Shown: positions 11,352 through 23,143 of the stretch, piece after piece
Layout of the letters: the number at the start of each line of letters is the position of its first letter
Numbering within the stretch: position 1 is the stretch's first letter
NCBI GenBank assembly: GCA_030568195.1
Contig: JAJLTO010000002.1
Coordinates: forward strand, 1,550,001 to 1,614,000
Direction: 5' to 3'
Length of the DNA: 64,000 nucleotides
Source of the DNA: Dipodascopsis uninucleata var. uninucleata
Lineage: Eukaryota > Ascomycota > Lipomycetes > Lipomycetales > Lipomycetaceae
Translations under genes and position numbers: made by a program
The notes under the pieces: model-generated
Seen by the model: the letters and a program-made list of their open reading frames with translations, nothing else
Told to the model about the DNA's origin: nothing
The model's database searches: none

Positions 11352-12199
11352 TTAGATCATTCCAATAAATTTCTGAAATCTTATCCAGGCACCTTCGAGA
11401 GACAGTTTAGGTCGGACGTCAAGATAGAAGCTAGGAATATCTGGAGTTATTGAACTCGGCTTGCCCGTGTAAAAGTCTATCACGTATTCAACTCGTTTTC
11501 CGCATCTATCAATAACCCAATCATGTCTATCGAACGGCCGTTGGTAACTGTGTGTATTCCGGTCAGTTAGTTTATCTTAAAGTTGACATTCAATCTTATA
11601 GCTTACCCAAATAGCATGTTTATACGCGCCCGCGGTGTCAACTTTGAAGAGTCACCCTTGAAAGAGACCAGCTTTGGACCACCACATCTAGAGTACAATT
11701 TCATAATTAATATCATAGCTGTTCCGAAAGTTCCAAACATGAGATCTTACTTATATGCTTCGCCGTAGGCAGTTTCCCACTTTAATATCTCCGTCCAGGC
11801 ACGCTCATTCACTGCATTGTGGATTGGCACAACAACCTTCATATCCTCTGCTTTTGGATCCCAGTTCTTTCTTTTCATTGCCTTGTAGAACATCTCTTCT
11901 GAAGGGTAAACCCAGCGTGCTTCTCCCGACACGGCACCACCATGTTCACCTTCCCCACCGTTGTATGCTTCATCACTGCTACGAGGAATAGACGAGATCT
12001 CTCGATCTTTACCAAGTTTATCAATTGTCAGTGAAGTTGCTGTTCTAGGGATGCTCTTTAAAGAGTTCTGATTACTGTCCTGGGGAGCTTTAAACCAACT
12101 AAACCATGATTTATGGTCAATTGGGCACTCATTATTAGTCATATTCGTAGAATGATCGACTGGACAGCTTGACTGTCCATTATCCTTGTCCGTTGTCAT
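11352..12199 (-). CDS. CYC3: Holocytochrome c synthase (cytochrome heme lyase)
   Basis: Mitochondrial intermembrane-space enzyme that attaches heme covalently to apocytochrome c or c1. Three exons: 11751-12199, 11607-11687 and 11352-11547, giving 241 residues. Two CPx heme-binding motifs lie near the N-terminus (CPVDH at residue 12, CPIDH at residue 25). Family blocks follow in order: [36 protein letters not shown], the spliced [11 protein letters not shown] and LTPRARI, then [14 protein letters not shown] and YVIDFYTGK, ending [18 protein letters not shown]. The ATG at 12199 is used because the longer opening begins with GTG. Whether it is the cytochrome c or c1 paralogue (CYC3 or CYT2) cannot be decided from sequence alone. 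Divergent from RTT10 by 291 bp. Confidence 0.93.
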
Positions 12200-12490
12200 G
12201 TCAAGGCTATTTTTTAAGTAGAGCACTCCTCGCTAGTTAACCGATATTTGCACGTTAATCCGTTGTGAGTAAACTTGTTCGAATGTAGGAAATTGTAGCG
12301 AACGATTATTATTTTATTATTAGTACACAACACAGTTTTTATTATTCCCATTTGAAATTTTTTTCTCGTTGCCTTAATTATTAACACGACTTACATCATA
12401 ATTTGGATATAATGTCTTAAATAAGAGACCATTAGATAGCTTAATGCAGAGAAATAAAGATCTTTGACTCTGAGACCCAATTGAATTGCC

Positions 12491-15400
12491 ATGGAGGTAT
12501 GTTTGTCGAGGCAACTTAACTATAATAGGTCACAAGAAAGCTTATGTAAATATCATAGAGTAAGAACTTTTACGGACCAGTCACAGCATTGGAGTTCTTA
12601 TATCACAACTTATTACTTGCAGGCCGAGGAAATGTATTGTCGATATATAATTGGCGTAGTGGACTACTGCTCAAAGAATATAAACTGTTCGAACAAAATA
12701 AAATCAAAGGGTTTGCTGTCGGTAAATTACCTCAAAGAATTAGTATCGTGAAATCATGCTAACAGCTAATTGTCGTTTAGGAAGAAACAATATTTTATTA
12801 TGGGGAGGCAAGTCTTTTGCATTTGTTAGCTTGTCAGCGCTGCTTGAAGATGCGAAAATAAGAGAGCTTGTGTGTCACGATTGGATTATGACTTGCCGGT
12901 TTGATAATAATGATCAGCCATTTATACTGACCGCTCACAATCAACTGCTCCGAGTGGACAAGACGCTTGCTAGGTTTGACTTATCATTCTCTGGAATAGA
13001 CTCAATTCTTTATTCTGGAGATATTTTCATTGAAAACAATAGAATACTGGTTGCAGCTGGTACAGTATTGGGCGGAATCGAGATATGGTCACCAAGCGGC
13101 AGTACTAGCATGATAAAACTTGAGGGTCACGAGGGCTCTATCTTCGGTGTATACTTTTCACCCGATGGAAAAAAAGTTGTTAGCTGCTCAGATGATCGTG
13201 CAATTCGTGTTTGGAATATAGGATCTAAGTTATGCGAGGCCATAGGCTGGGGTCATCTTGCTAGAATATGGAATGTGAAGTTCTTTAAGGAATTGATTAT
13301 AAGCACATCTGAAGACAACACAACAAGAACTTGGATTGTCAATGGCGGCAAACTCGAAGTAGAGCAAGTCTGGGAAGGACATAGTGGCCGTAGTATATGG
13401 TCGCTGGCATTATGTAGTGATCCTAGTAATATTTTTGCAACTGGAGGAGCTGATGGTCGAATTCGTCTGTGGGATTCTGAATTAAAGCAAACAATTGACC
13501 TGAACAGAAAGATTATATCATTCCAGGAGATCGCAGATTCTACAAGTCAAAAGGTTAATATTTAATTTAGCGTCTAGTTTTTAGACTGGTGTTAATTTTA
13601 TAAAATATAGGTCGGTATAAAGCATTATTTCGAATCGTCTAAAAGTTATGTATTTTCAGCAATATCAGGTGCATTGTTGGATTATAGCTTGCAATACAAT
13701 AAATGGAATGTCGTATACTCCGATGAAACATTAAGAGGATACTCCATAATTAAGCCTTGGAAGGAAGTGAGATACACGAGTATTGGCAATAGAAATGGCG
13801 AGGTAACCGTACTTAATCTTGATCATCCTGAAATTCGGGTGTGTCTGCGACCGTTAGAGAAGAACATTGGTAAAGTTATGGATATTGTAACTTTAAAGCA
13901 CGATAATTTATTATATCTGTTAGTGCAATATGACAAGCTACAAAGCTCATGGGCATTGCATATTTTGGATTCAAGTAATACTGAACATGGACATACGCAA
14001 TTAAATCCTCTTTATTCCAGTCTAATAGAGAGGCCTATGACATTTCCTATTTCGGTCGCCATGTTGCTTGAGGACACTGGTGTTATTATAGTTGCATCTC
14101 GTTTTGGTGCGTTAGCGTTGCTTTCAGGTTCAGTTGAGAAAGGATATAAGATCTTGAAATGCTGGAGAAGAGTTATATCTGAGGACGCGATTACCTCTCT
14201 AGTTAGAATCTCTAGAGAAACCTTTGACATTTTGATAACATCTCGTAATGGTTCATACCTAGTTTGCAACATTTGCTTCAGCGAAGGCGAAGTAGATCTC
14301 AGCAGCATACACCTCAACCGATTACCTAAGGGAAGTATCGAGGGCTCGGCTTTTATTCAGAATGAATTCATATTCTGGGGATTCCGAAGTAATTACTTCT
14401 TCGTGTGGAATGAAACACAGCAGACTGAAATTATGTCAGAAGTTTGCGGTGGCCCTCATAGACACTGGCTTTTCAAGCTAGAACAAGATTTTCACTACAC
14501 ATTTATGTACACTAAGTCGTCATCGATATGTATAACAACAAATACTGACTTTCCAAAATTCTTTGAGCGATCAATTATTCAAGACGGAAGTCATGGGAGA
14601 GAGATCAGATCACTTGCAGTATCCCCTCTCCGTATGCTAGATAACTCAATACTGTTGGCAAGTGGTGCTGAAGATACTTGCATTCGACTTACCAGTGTTC
14701 AATCAAATGGTAGTATTCGTAATATTTGTGTACTCAGAAAACATGTCTCCGGCATACAGGAAATAAAATGGTCTATTGATGGTGAATATATGTTTTCGAG
14801 CTCAGCAAGAGAGGAGTTTTTTGCTTGGAAAGTGACACTGCGAGGCGAACAAGTTTTTTTGTATCCAGTAGCATCTGCACCAATTGAAAGCGAGGTTCCA
14901 GACCTTCGAGTCATGGACTTTGTAACGAAGAAGATTGATGAAGCCAGATATATCATTGCATGTGTATATTCAGATTCTACAATTAAGGTAAGGAATTAGA
15001 GTAGAAACTGTTTGATTGATAAAGCTAACGCGGCATTATCATGATAGGTATTTTTGTTTAACACAGTAATGAGAACGATTTACCTTATTTGCTCAGGAAA
15101 ATATAAAATGACTTGCATCTTTAAGGTCATTGGACTCTTTATTGAGAACGGTTTCTACCTCGTAATAGGCTCATCTGATGGATACATCTCGTATTGGGAT
15201 CTCTCTTTCATTGTTGATTCTTTGAGGATGACATCGGTTGACAATGAGCTTCCAAGGTATGATTTTCCTGCAATGAAATCTGGAATTAAAATACATCAGA
15301 ATAGTATTAGAGCAATGATTACTATTAAAAGCCCTTTTTCAGTCGAGAATGATAATATTATATCAATCTTGTCAGGCGGTGACGACAACAGTATTGCTCT

Positions 15401-15698
15401 CACTGAACTTCACTTAGACTTAGAAAAACTGATTAAGACAGACAGTATTGAAGACGCACATGCTTCTACAGTAACAGATTTGATACAATTAGGGTCTGGG
15501 GAAGTGCTTTCTAGTGCGGTTGACCAGATGATCAAGCTATGGAATATCAGTGATGACAGCCAAAAGCTCATTAAGGCTGGTGAGCATTATACTATTGTGT
15601 CCGACACAGGTTGCCTTGAAATTGGTGCAATGGATGTAGGCAAAGTTATTTTATTAATAGCAGGAGCTGGACTGGACATAGCATTTATACATAATTAG
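12491..15698 (+). CDS. RTT10: WD40 protein RTT10/WDR6 (Trm7 partner)
   Basis: WD-repeat partner of the Trm7/FTSJ1 2'-O-methyltransferase that modifies tRNA anticodon-loop position 34; also linked to endosomal recycling in yeast. Five exons: 12491-12496, 12559-12721, 12766-13553, 13611-14987 and 15048-15698, giving 994 residues (yeast Rtt10 has 1013). The first coding exon is only ATGGAG; its join to AGTAAGAACTTTTACGG gives MESKNFYGPVTALEF, the family's opening strand. WD repeats are clear: EGHEGSIFGVYFSPDGKK, SDDRAIRVWN, GWGHLARIWNVKFF, GGADGRIRLWDS, and further ones in the second half (SSDGYISYWD, SAVDQMIKLWNI). Exon 5 starts VFLFNT directly after STIK. NAA38 follows 171 bp downstream on the same strand. 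Confidence 0.93.
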
Positions 15699-15869
15699 AA
15701 TAAATATATATAGCTGTATAATACATGCATTCGTTGTGGATACTTGTACCAAGGTCAGCTGCGTAGTTGTAATAGAGAAGACAAACCTCCCATTATCGCC
15801 ATACTTTTACCAACGAATGATTTGCGGCTCTATGCCAGTCTAATATATAGATCTATAGTCGACAACGAA

Positions 15870-16334
15870 ATGGCAGACTTATTGAACAATGACGAACTTG
15901 CATTATTAAAAGCAAAAGAACTAGATACATTCCTTGGGGTATCGTTAATTGTATCCATAACAGATGGTAGACAGTTCTATGGCATATTGATGGGATCAGA
16001 TAATGTAAGTTATAATCGGCTAGCTTTATCTAACTTGCCTGGGATTGTCCGACTTTCTATTACTGATGCCTAACAGATTTTAATCGAATAGGAATGCAAT
16101 CTCATTTTGGATGAGGCGACTGAAAGATTACCGATAGACTTCAAATCGCGAAGAACGACGATGCGCAATGGTTTTAGATATGTGGGAAAAATAGTAGTAC
16201 CTGGACAGTACATTGTAAGAATCGAAGCTGAAAAGCAACAGCTTCAGCATAAATTAAGGGCTACTGTACGAGAAAATCAACCTTTTCTGTCTCTTTCTTT
16301 AGATGCAATGTCTTCATTGGGTGGTATAATTTGA
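15870..16334 (+). CDS. NAA38: NatC N-acetyltransferase auxiliary subunit (LSM-domain)
   Basis: Small Sm-fold subunit (Mak31/LSMD1) of the NatC complex that acetylates N-termini of proteins beginning Met-hydrophobic. Two exons, 15870-16004 and 16092-16334, with an 87-bp intron (donor GTAAGT), encode 125 residues. Sm1 is visible as LGVSLIVSITDGRQFYGILM and Sm2 as RYVGKIVVPGQYIVRIE. The GKIVVPGQ...RIE form is the NAA38 type, not a spliceosomal LSM. The ATG at 15870 is chosen over an upstream TTG opening because family members begin just before the LSM fold. Convergent with bL36m. Confidence 0.9.
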
Positions 16335-16495
16335 TCGTTAGATGTAAAATAATTTTCATGTAGAAAAGTTCATCAATCGAGAATAAAATGGTAAAAGTAA
16401 AATCTGTATATTACACGGAATTCCAATATAAATATTTACAATCAAATCCCCCATTCAAGCCTCGATATTGTATGCGGTCACAAATACTAGCAAAT

Positions 16496-16852
16496 TTAAC
16501 CTTGTCGCTGTTTGTGCTTTGGATTTGCCTTGCATCGGACCACGACCCGTCCTTTCCGTCGAACAATCTAAATTTCATGATAGTGTTAGTCAATTACATC
16601 GAAGAAATAAGCATTGTTAAAAATGTTACACACATAGCAATCGGGACACAGCTTCTTTACAGAAGAACGAACTTTAATACCTCTGGTGCTCTCTAATGAC
16701 CTTGTGAATGGTCCTGCAGATAACTCAGAAGTCGTGCTGGTAGCAGGCTTGCTCATAACATCCATTGACCACGAGCTTCCAAGAAGCTGCTTGCCAACTC
16801 CTCTAAACATCCCCTTCGTGACACTTCTAATACCAAGTAATCTGAAAAACAT
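16496..16852 (-). CDS. RTC6: Mitochondrial large-subunit ribosomal protein bL36m
   Basis: Bacterial-type L36 protein of the mitochondrial ribosome. Two exons, 16634-16852 and 16496-16567 (66-bp intron, donor GTGTGT), give 96 residues. After a roughly 58-residue N-terminal extension rich in Arg/Ser/Thr, probably a mitochondrial presequence, the mature domain reads GIKVRSSVKKLCPDCY and continues after the intron as IVRRKGRVVVRCKANP, then KHKQRQG at the C-terminus. The Cys/Cys/Cys/His zinc-ribbon residues (CPDC, C, H) are all present. The splice falls exactly in the CY-IVRR junction conserved in the family. Confidence 0.94.
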
Positions 16853-18353
16853 CTTTCACTAAACCGACCTTAGGTTTGCAAAAATATCGTCTACAATTGC
16901 TCGTAGAGTAACTCTTCACAATCAAGAAAATTTTTCTACACGGGTCGTTCGTCAAGCATCATGTCAAAAGACACTGCTATATGAAGAAGGGTTAGGTAAA
17001 TCAACGTAATATCAGCAGGAACAAAGAGACGACAAGGGAATTGGTTGACTACTAGCAAGATAGAATTGATGGCAAAAATGCTAAAGGATTTAACAGAGAT
17101 ATGACATATTCTGTATATAGCATTTGTATTTGATTGAAGAATTATTAAAGTGACAGCGGGAAGAGGTCAGGGCGAAAAGAGTGCTCATCATATCAACAGA
17201 GAACATACGTCATTAATTAGACTGCTATAACAAATTTGATAATTTACTGGATCATTGATATCTAAGATGGTTTTAATTTACTTAGATTCTACTATTATAC
17301 GTTTGAGTGAGCAGCAAAATATCATTAACACCTTGTAGATCTATGAAAAAATTATCATTTTTCTCGGTGAAGTTCTAGCTTCCTCTTCTATGAAATATAT
17401 CATTACTACTACGTTGTGTGTCGGAAAGAGTAGCGTAGACTTGAGTCTCTGGTAAGAGCTCTCGTCACACAGATTACTAATGTTCAAATACAACGCATGC
17501 CCAATGTAGAGCTTATATCGGTGACTATAATATAAAAAGAGAAAGTACAACTTTCTAAGAAACGATAGAGAGATATTCTGCTAAATGAAAATCCTGTATT
17601 TTCAGTATTATTTTACAATATAATACATACATATGTGGGAAGAAATGAGAGGTTCGGAAAGATAGTGAAATAAGCGGATAAATAAATATGCAGTTAAGCC
17701 GTCAAATGAAATCTCGATATATATTTAGAGCATATAAGATATTCTGCATATTATATAAACCCATAAATACAACGAGCATAGCTTACTTATCACTATCTAT
17801 TAGTGGCGGTCAAGGCAAGCAACCAGCCATCGACTAATATTATTGTTATATTCTCTGTGATTCTTCATAGTCTTTTTTACTCTCTTTTGCCGCCAGAACA
17901 GCACACCTTTACAGGACATTTACTTACGTCATTCAGTTTTACATTTTTGAATTTCAAAATCAAGAGGTCGCAGTTTAATATATAGCGGTGATTGATTCGC
18001 TCTTTACTAGATTACATAAATTATATCAGATTTGTAAGCTCGTAGGTTAATCGAGCAGTTGACAGAGATAGGAAACGGAAGCGCCCTGCAAGGTGCATCG
18101 AAAGCATACACTCACCATAAACCAACGAGGTTTCAAGCAGAGCAAGGAAATTATAAGTAGAGCTCATCCTTATAGCTGAATTAGTCGACGCAACGGGAAG
18201 TGCGATAGAATTTGGTACTGGCTTTCTACTCTAGGATTTGAAGGAAAGGTCAATACGGTTTGAAACTGACCTTCGTACAAATACATATATATAAATATAT
18301 ATTCATACGCGTACATTTTTAAGACGAACAAAGCAAAGCTCAAATAAATAGCT
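16853..18353. other. Intergenic region between bL36m and Rab5 genes
   Basis: About 1.5 kb of AT-rich divergent promoter space. Small open stretches occur on both strands but show no family match or codon-like structure. No tRNA box or other RNA signature found. Confidence 0.5.
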
Positions 18354-19406
18354 ATGGCCGGTGCAGGTGATTCGACATCTTCAACTAGATTTGCGCAGTT
18401 CAAATTGGTTCTTCTTGGTGAGTGCTGGTTTGAATAATTACAAGATTATCTGGCAAATGCAAATGTCTTTTGGTCTCTATTTTAGAGGAAAGCTTCTTTT
18501 TGTCGGGCTATGTCTGTATGATGACACATATTTGAGAAGTTTCAAGATCACGAGTTGCTAATACAAAACATTCGATTTGTAGGAGAGTCTGCTGTTGGAA
18601 AGGTAAACATTCGTTAGATGTCTCTATCTGAGCAATATATAATTTTGAAGACTACTATTCGCTCGTTGTGAATTAGTTAATTGTGCTAACATCGTCTGTT
18701 GTTGTAGAGTTCTCTTGTTCTTAGATTCGTTAAGGCTAGTATAATATTTAATGATATCATTCATGGGAATATGCACAACATACTAACGTGATGATATAGG
18801 ATCAATTTGATGATTACCGAGAATCAACTATTGGAGCCGCTTTTCTTACTCAGACTATCGCTCTAGACGAATCTACAACTATCAAGTTCGAGATTTGGGA
18901 TACGGCTGGTCAGGAACGTTATAAATCTTTGGCACCAATGTATTACCGAAATGCAAACTGTGCGGTTGTTGTTTATGATATCACACAAGCGGTAAGTGAG
19001 GATTGTGGATGGATGATTCTGATTTCTTTTAGTCATATTGTCACTTGACTAATAATTTGTTTAAAATTAGGCATCTCTTGACAAAGCCAAGTCATGGGTC
19101 AAAGAACTTCAACGTCAGGCAAACGAAAATATCATAATTGCATTGGCTGGTAATAAACTTGATCTCAACGCTAAGAGACAGGTTGAGACCAACGTTGCTG
19201 AAGCATATGCTAAGGAATCTGGTCTTTTATTTTTTGAGACGTCAGCAAAGACAGGTGAGAACGTTACAGAATTGTTTACTGCAATTGCAAAGCGTTTACC
19301 ACTGGAAACTGCTTCATCCCGACAAAGAACAACTCCTAAGGGTGTTGACTTGACTAGACCTAATAGACGAGTACCAGCTGCCAGTAACAATGGTTGCACC
19401 TGTTAA
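18354..19406 (+). CDS. YPT5: Rab5-type small GTPase (Ypt5/Vps21)
   Basis: Early endosome Rab GTPase. Five exons: 18354-18417, 18583-18602, 18708-18734, 18800-18991 and 19071-19406, giving 212 residues. The P-loop is cut into pieces: exon 1 ends KLVLL, exon 2 (20 bp) adds GESAVGK, exon 3 (27 bp) adds SSLVLRFVK, exon 4 starts [18 protein letters not shown]. Switch [22 protein letters not shown] and the Rab5-type GNKLDL and [10 protein letters not shown] (G4, G5) are intact. The C-terminus ends NNGCTC, a CXC prenylation signal for geranylgeranylation. The intron after exon 3 must start with GC (AAG|GCTAGT) to keep frame, and has a perfect TACTAAC branch point. The ATG at 18354 gives [18 protein letters not shown]. 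Confidence 0.96.
18735..18799 (+). other. Non-canonical GC-AG intron in the Rab5 gene
   Basis: 65-bp intron beginning GCTAGT and ending ATATAG, with TACTAAC at 18781-18787. The nearby GTATAA at 18739 would shift the frame and hit a stop, so the GC donor is required by the conserved protein sequence RFVK|DQFDDY. Confidence 0.8.
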
Positions 19407-20490
19407 GAGGACTTTAGATGATAAATTGATGATGACCGATTTGCAGCAAATTGAAACAAACTACAAACCAAAATTAATTTTAGAGGAGGAAGAATAAAAT
19501 ATTGGTGTGTAACTGTTGTTGGCAATATAGGGTCAGGTAAGCTAAATGTTCTGAGGGGCTTCATTAAATACTAGCACTTATTTTTGTATATGCATTATTA
19601 TATATACAAGAAAGGATATAATCAACAGCTTCTTATTTAGAAGCGTGCATTTCCTATTCATTTATTATCAGATTTAGAAGTCTTTATTGACTTTTTTTCT
19701 TTTTGAGGAAGGTTCGACAAGATGACACTGGCTGGGTTTTATTCATATTTTATTTCGAGGTCCGCTATATGTTTTAAATTAGTATATTTTACTTTTTATA
19801 TCCTGTCATAAAATAATAATAGTGCGGGCATTACTACCTCAATTGCGATAATGATTACTAGTGCTATTAATATTAATATTGTGATATTGTAGCGTGTCTG
19901 CTAATATTAAACTGTATGGTCTTTGCTGCCACATTCTTTTCAGATTTGCACTAATATTCTGTTTCTTCGTGCCCTTGACTGTCCGTCCTGTTTTTTTTGT
20001 TTGTTATATACAATTTAAGTTCTCGTTTGAAGTGTTTATTATTTTTATTATTTTCCACCGTCTCTTAATACTTCTACTATATCTTAGTCTAATTGGTAGA
20101 TAATATATATATCTGTGTTCTGTTTGCCCATATATATGTTAATAAGCTATAACTTCATTATAATTAAAGAATGTAACAAAGATGTTTTTGGACTCTCATC
20201 ATTTACATGATTTGTCTATACACAAATATCTCTATGGCGACCTTTTTGAGGTTCATCAGATTGGTTTGAAAATTAGTATATAATTGATAACATTTCTTTC
20301 GCATTTCAATTTCCGAAGTAAATTTGAATGTCAGGTAACAAAGAAAAGTATAACTAGATATATAATCATCTTATCTGTTAATAGAAAAAGTATATACAAC
20401 TATAGAATATGTGAATATTAACACTTAGCAGCGATTAGAATCAAACGATAAAAAAATCAGTTGTACCAATATATGAACTATGTAATTTTC
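19407..20490. other. Convergent intergenic region, Rab5 and IKS1 3' ends
   Basis: Very AT-rich, with T-rich tracts around 19890-20100 and AATAAA near 19494. A small open stretch at 19894-20103 is hydrophobic only because of its T content. Nothing else supportable. Confidence 0.6.
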
Positions 20491-22981
20491 TTATATGAGA
20501 CCATAAAGCTCATCGTCATCTCCATTAGATCCAAAAATATGACCACTTAGTACATTCGAACGAGATCGCATCGACGTCACGAGAAAGGTCAAATAAGAAG
20601 ATACTACAGCAACGATTACGTAAGATAGTATAAAGACCCATGCAGGAATATTAAAGAAAGATATCGATTGATAACCGTTGGATGTTGCATGATGAGTAGG
20701 TGTCGTTGTAGATGACGACGGTGACTGAGCCAAGATGGCTTCCTTCTCTACTACAGACCTCCGTTTATTTTGAACGTTAACTTGTCGACTGTCTGCACCT
20801 TGATGTGTATACTGTCGATTTTGATCAAAATTTACGGTTGAGTAAAGTGAAGGTAGAAGATTCCGTAAGTTATCTTCGACATTCTCAGTTTGACTAATGT
20901 ATACAGGTGGAGATGACGATGAAGATAGCGGAGGACTTACTGGAGAAGCAAAACTATATGATGACGACTTCTGCGATGATATTGACGAACTTGTAAACAT
21001 CTTTCTCGTTGGTGAAGGCGACAAATGACGATTACTAGGAATAATAGCACCTGAATTCAGATCTTGATATTCACTGTATTGGGCATTTTGCTTTAAGCTA
21101 TCCTGTTGCTCAGAGGATATATTCTTGTTATCAAATCCATCAAATACTTGAGACGAAAAAGAAGGTCCGTGACGATTTTTCTGCCGGGACAAGTAGTGAT
21201 TAAACATGCCTTTCCATGGCGAAGAAGGGCTAACAGACGTACCAGACGAAGATGTAGACGCCGAAGATCTGCGTCGTTCATTAGAACCAAGTATGAGGTC
21301 AAGGAGTTCATCAGCAGACGGCCTTTCAGAGGGTATGGGAGAAAGTAAAAGAGAAAGTAGATCATATAATTCGGAGGGTAAATCAGATCGAATCCCACTA
21401 ACGGATGAGCGATTGAAACCAGTCCATGAAATGACTTCTGACCGTAGCTCTTCAAATTCATAATCGAAATCATGCATATATGGCAACTGTGAGAAGCACA
21501 TATAGTACAATATCATGCCAAGAGAAAACATATCAGTCTTTGTTGAAAACTCTGCGAGCTCACCTGTGAGTTCATCTTGGATAAGAGTTTCAGGAGCTGA
21601 ATAACCAACTGTGCCCGTAGCACCCGTCGCATCTCGCTTAACGCCTTCTCTTTGACCCTCTCCAAAATCACTCACAAGAACACGAGGTAGGATACTTGGA
21701 TCACCAGTTACATCATTCAGTAAGCAATTCGAAGGCTTGAGATCGCGATGTACAAAACCATGATGATGTAAATGACTAAGACCCGATGTAATGTCGACAA
21801 AGAATGCACCGATCTCCTCTGCAGTCAATAGATACGAAGGAAAACGAGATACCGGCGAATCAGTTGAATTTTGCCAAGGATTAGCAAATTTTATGAGAGA
21901 AAGGAAATTAGTTGACTTCGAATCTCGCTGGTGTCGACGAGCAATGATGTACTCCTCCAAAGTACCACGATTACAATACTCTTGCAAAATGAACACACAA
22001 GGAACTACGGGCCCAAATGCTGTTACTCTTGAGTTCTCGAGCCAAACATGGTTGTAACTAACAAGATTCGTATGGGTCAACCTCATTAAATTGACTTCAC
22101 GCAAAACCCTTTCCAACCACTTTCGATCATCACCAACTGGAATCTTCTTGCAGGCAAACTCTCCGAGAGACACACCATCTAGGACATGTTCAACGAGATA
22201 AACAGCACCCCGGCCCCCACGACCAAGCTCACGCTCAATAATAAAAAACTGATTAAAATAACCTTGCGTGAAGGCACTTGAAGATATACCTTCTCTGCCA
22301 TTGTTACTTCCACCACTGAAAGAAGGTTCGGCATCTCTCATACCAAGATACCCCGTTCCATGCGGAGTTGACGATCCTGATCTCGATGGTGGTGAATGAG
22401 GAGTGGATGCACTAGTTAAGAGCTTAAAGTAATCGGAATTCACATATGGTCGTTCCAATGAGCTATAATAATTATAGTCATATCTAGCGTCACGTTCATT
22501 TGGCGAACCAGTAGATTGAGCAAGTGACGGCGACTGTGCTCTATGTCTTGCTTGCGAATTCGTCTGCACATGACCACAAAATGGGCATACTGCAGATTGA
22601 TGTCGATGATTGCCAGGAATTCCGAAATTATCAGAGTCGCCGTTGATTATGCCATCGCTAATGCCATCGCTAGTATCTTCAAGCTCTGCTCTGGAGGATT
22701 GGTTTTGTCGATCTTGTCGGATTAAAGTGTACCTATCACGAGAGAACAAAGCGAGATCATGATGAAGCGATAAATGATTGGAGCTATCATCAAATAGAAC
22801 AACATTTCCACCTATTGGATCATGCCTGACGAAAACAAATTAGAAGTTAGCAGGTGATAAAATTCCAGAAACCTTCTACATGAATTTAGGAATGTGGGGT
22901 TCTCTGAGAGTGATCTAAGTATCGATCAAATACTTACAGTACTATACGTTGCTCTGGTGAACCGTAAGGTATGACTGACAT
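20491..22981 (-). CDS. IKS1: IKS1-like serine/threonine protein kinase
   Basis: Protein kinase of the fungal IKS1 family; its substrate is poorly known. Two exons: 22938-22981 (MSVIPYGSPEQRIV plus two bases) and 20491-22825, giving 792 residues (yeast Iks1 has 667). A CPFCG cysteine pair lies near residue 70. The kinase domain runs from about residue 210 to 510: glycine loop ELGRGGRGAVYLVE, CKKIPVGDD (lysine), HRDLKPSN near 373, and a DFGEGQ activation-segment start near 400. DFGEGQ in place of DFGLA is typical of this family. The tail is Ser/Pro-rich and ends with a membrane helix (WVFILSYVIVAVVSSYLTFL, about residues 735-760), also a family trait, suggesting a membrane-anchored kinase. Same strand as RIC8, 162 bp apart. 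Confidence 0.93.
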
Positions 22982-23143
22982 CGAAATTACTAAATTAATT
23001 ATAAAATGGCATTTGCTGTAAAAGAAATAGAGCAGAGTACTACTAAATGAATTTGAAGTAGCTATGATATTAGGATACTGATTATGAGGTCAGTGACGGA
23101 ATCTTCCATAAATCCACCCCGGGTTTGGGTATATCAACAATGC

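Noticed and set aside
21106-21463. Plus-strand Arg/Ser-rich frames opposite IKS1
   Set aside because: Antisense shadows of the Ser-rich IKS1 tail.
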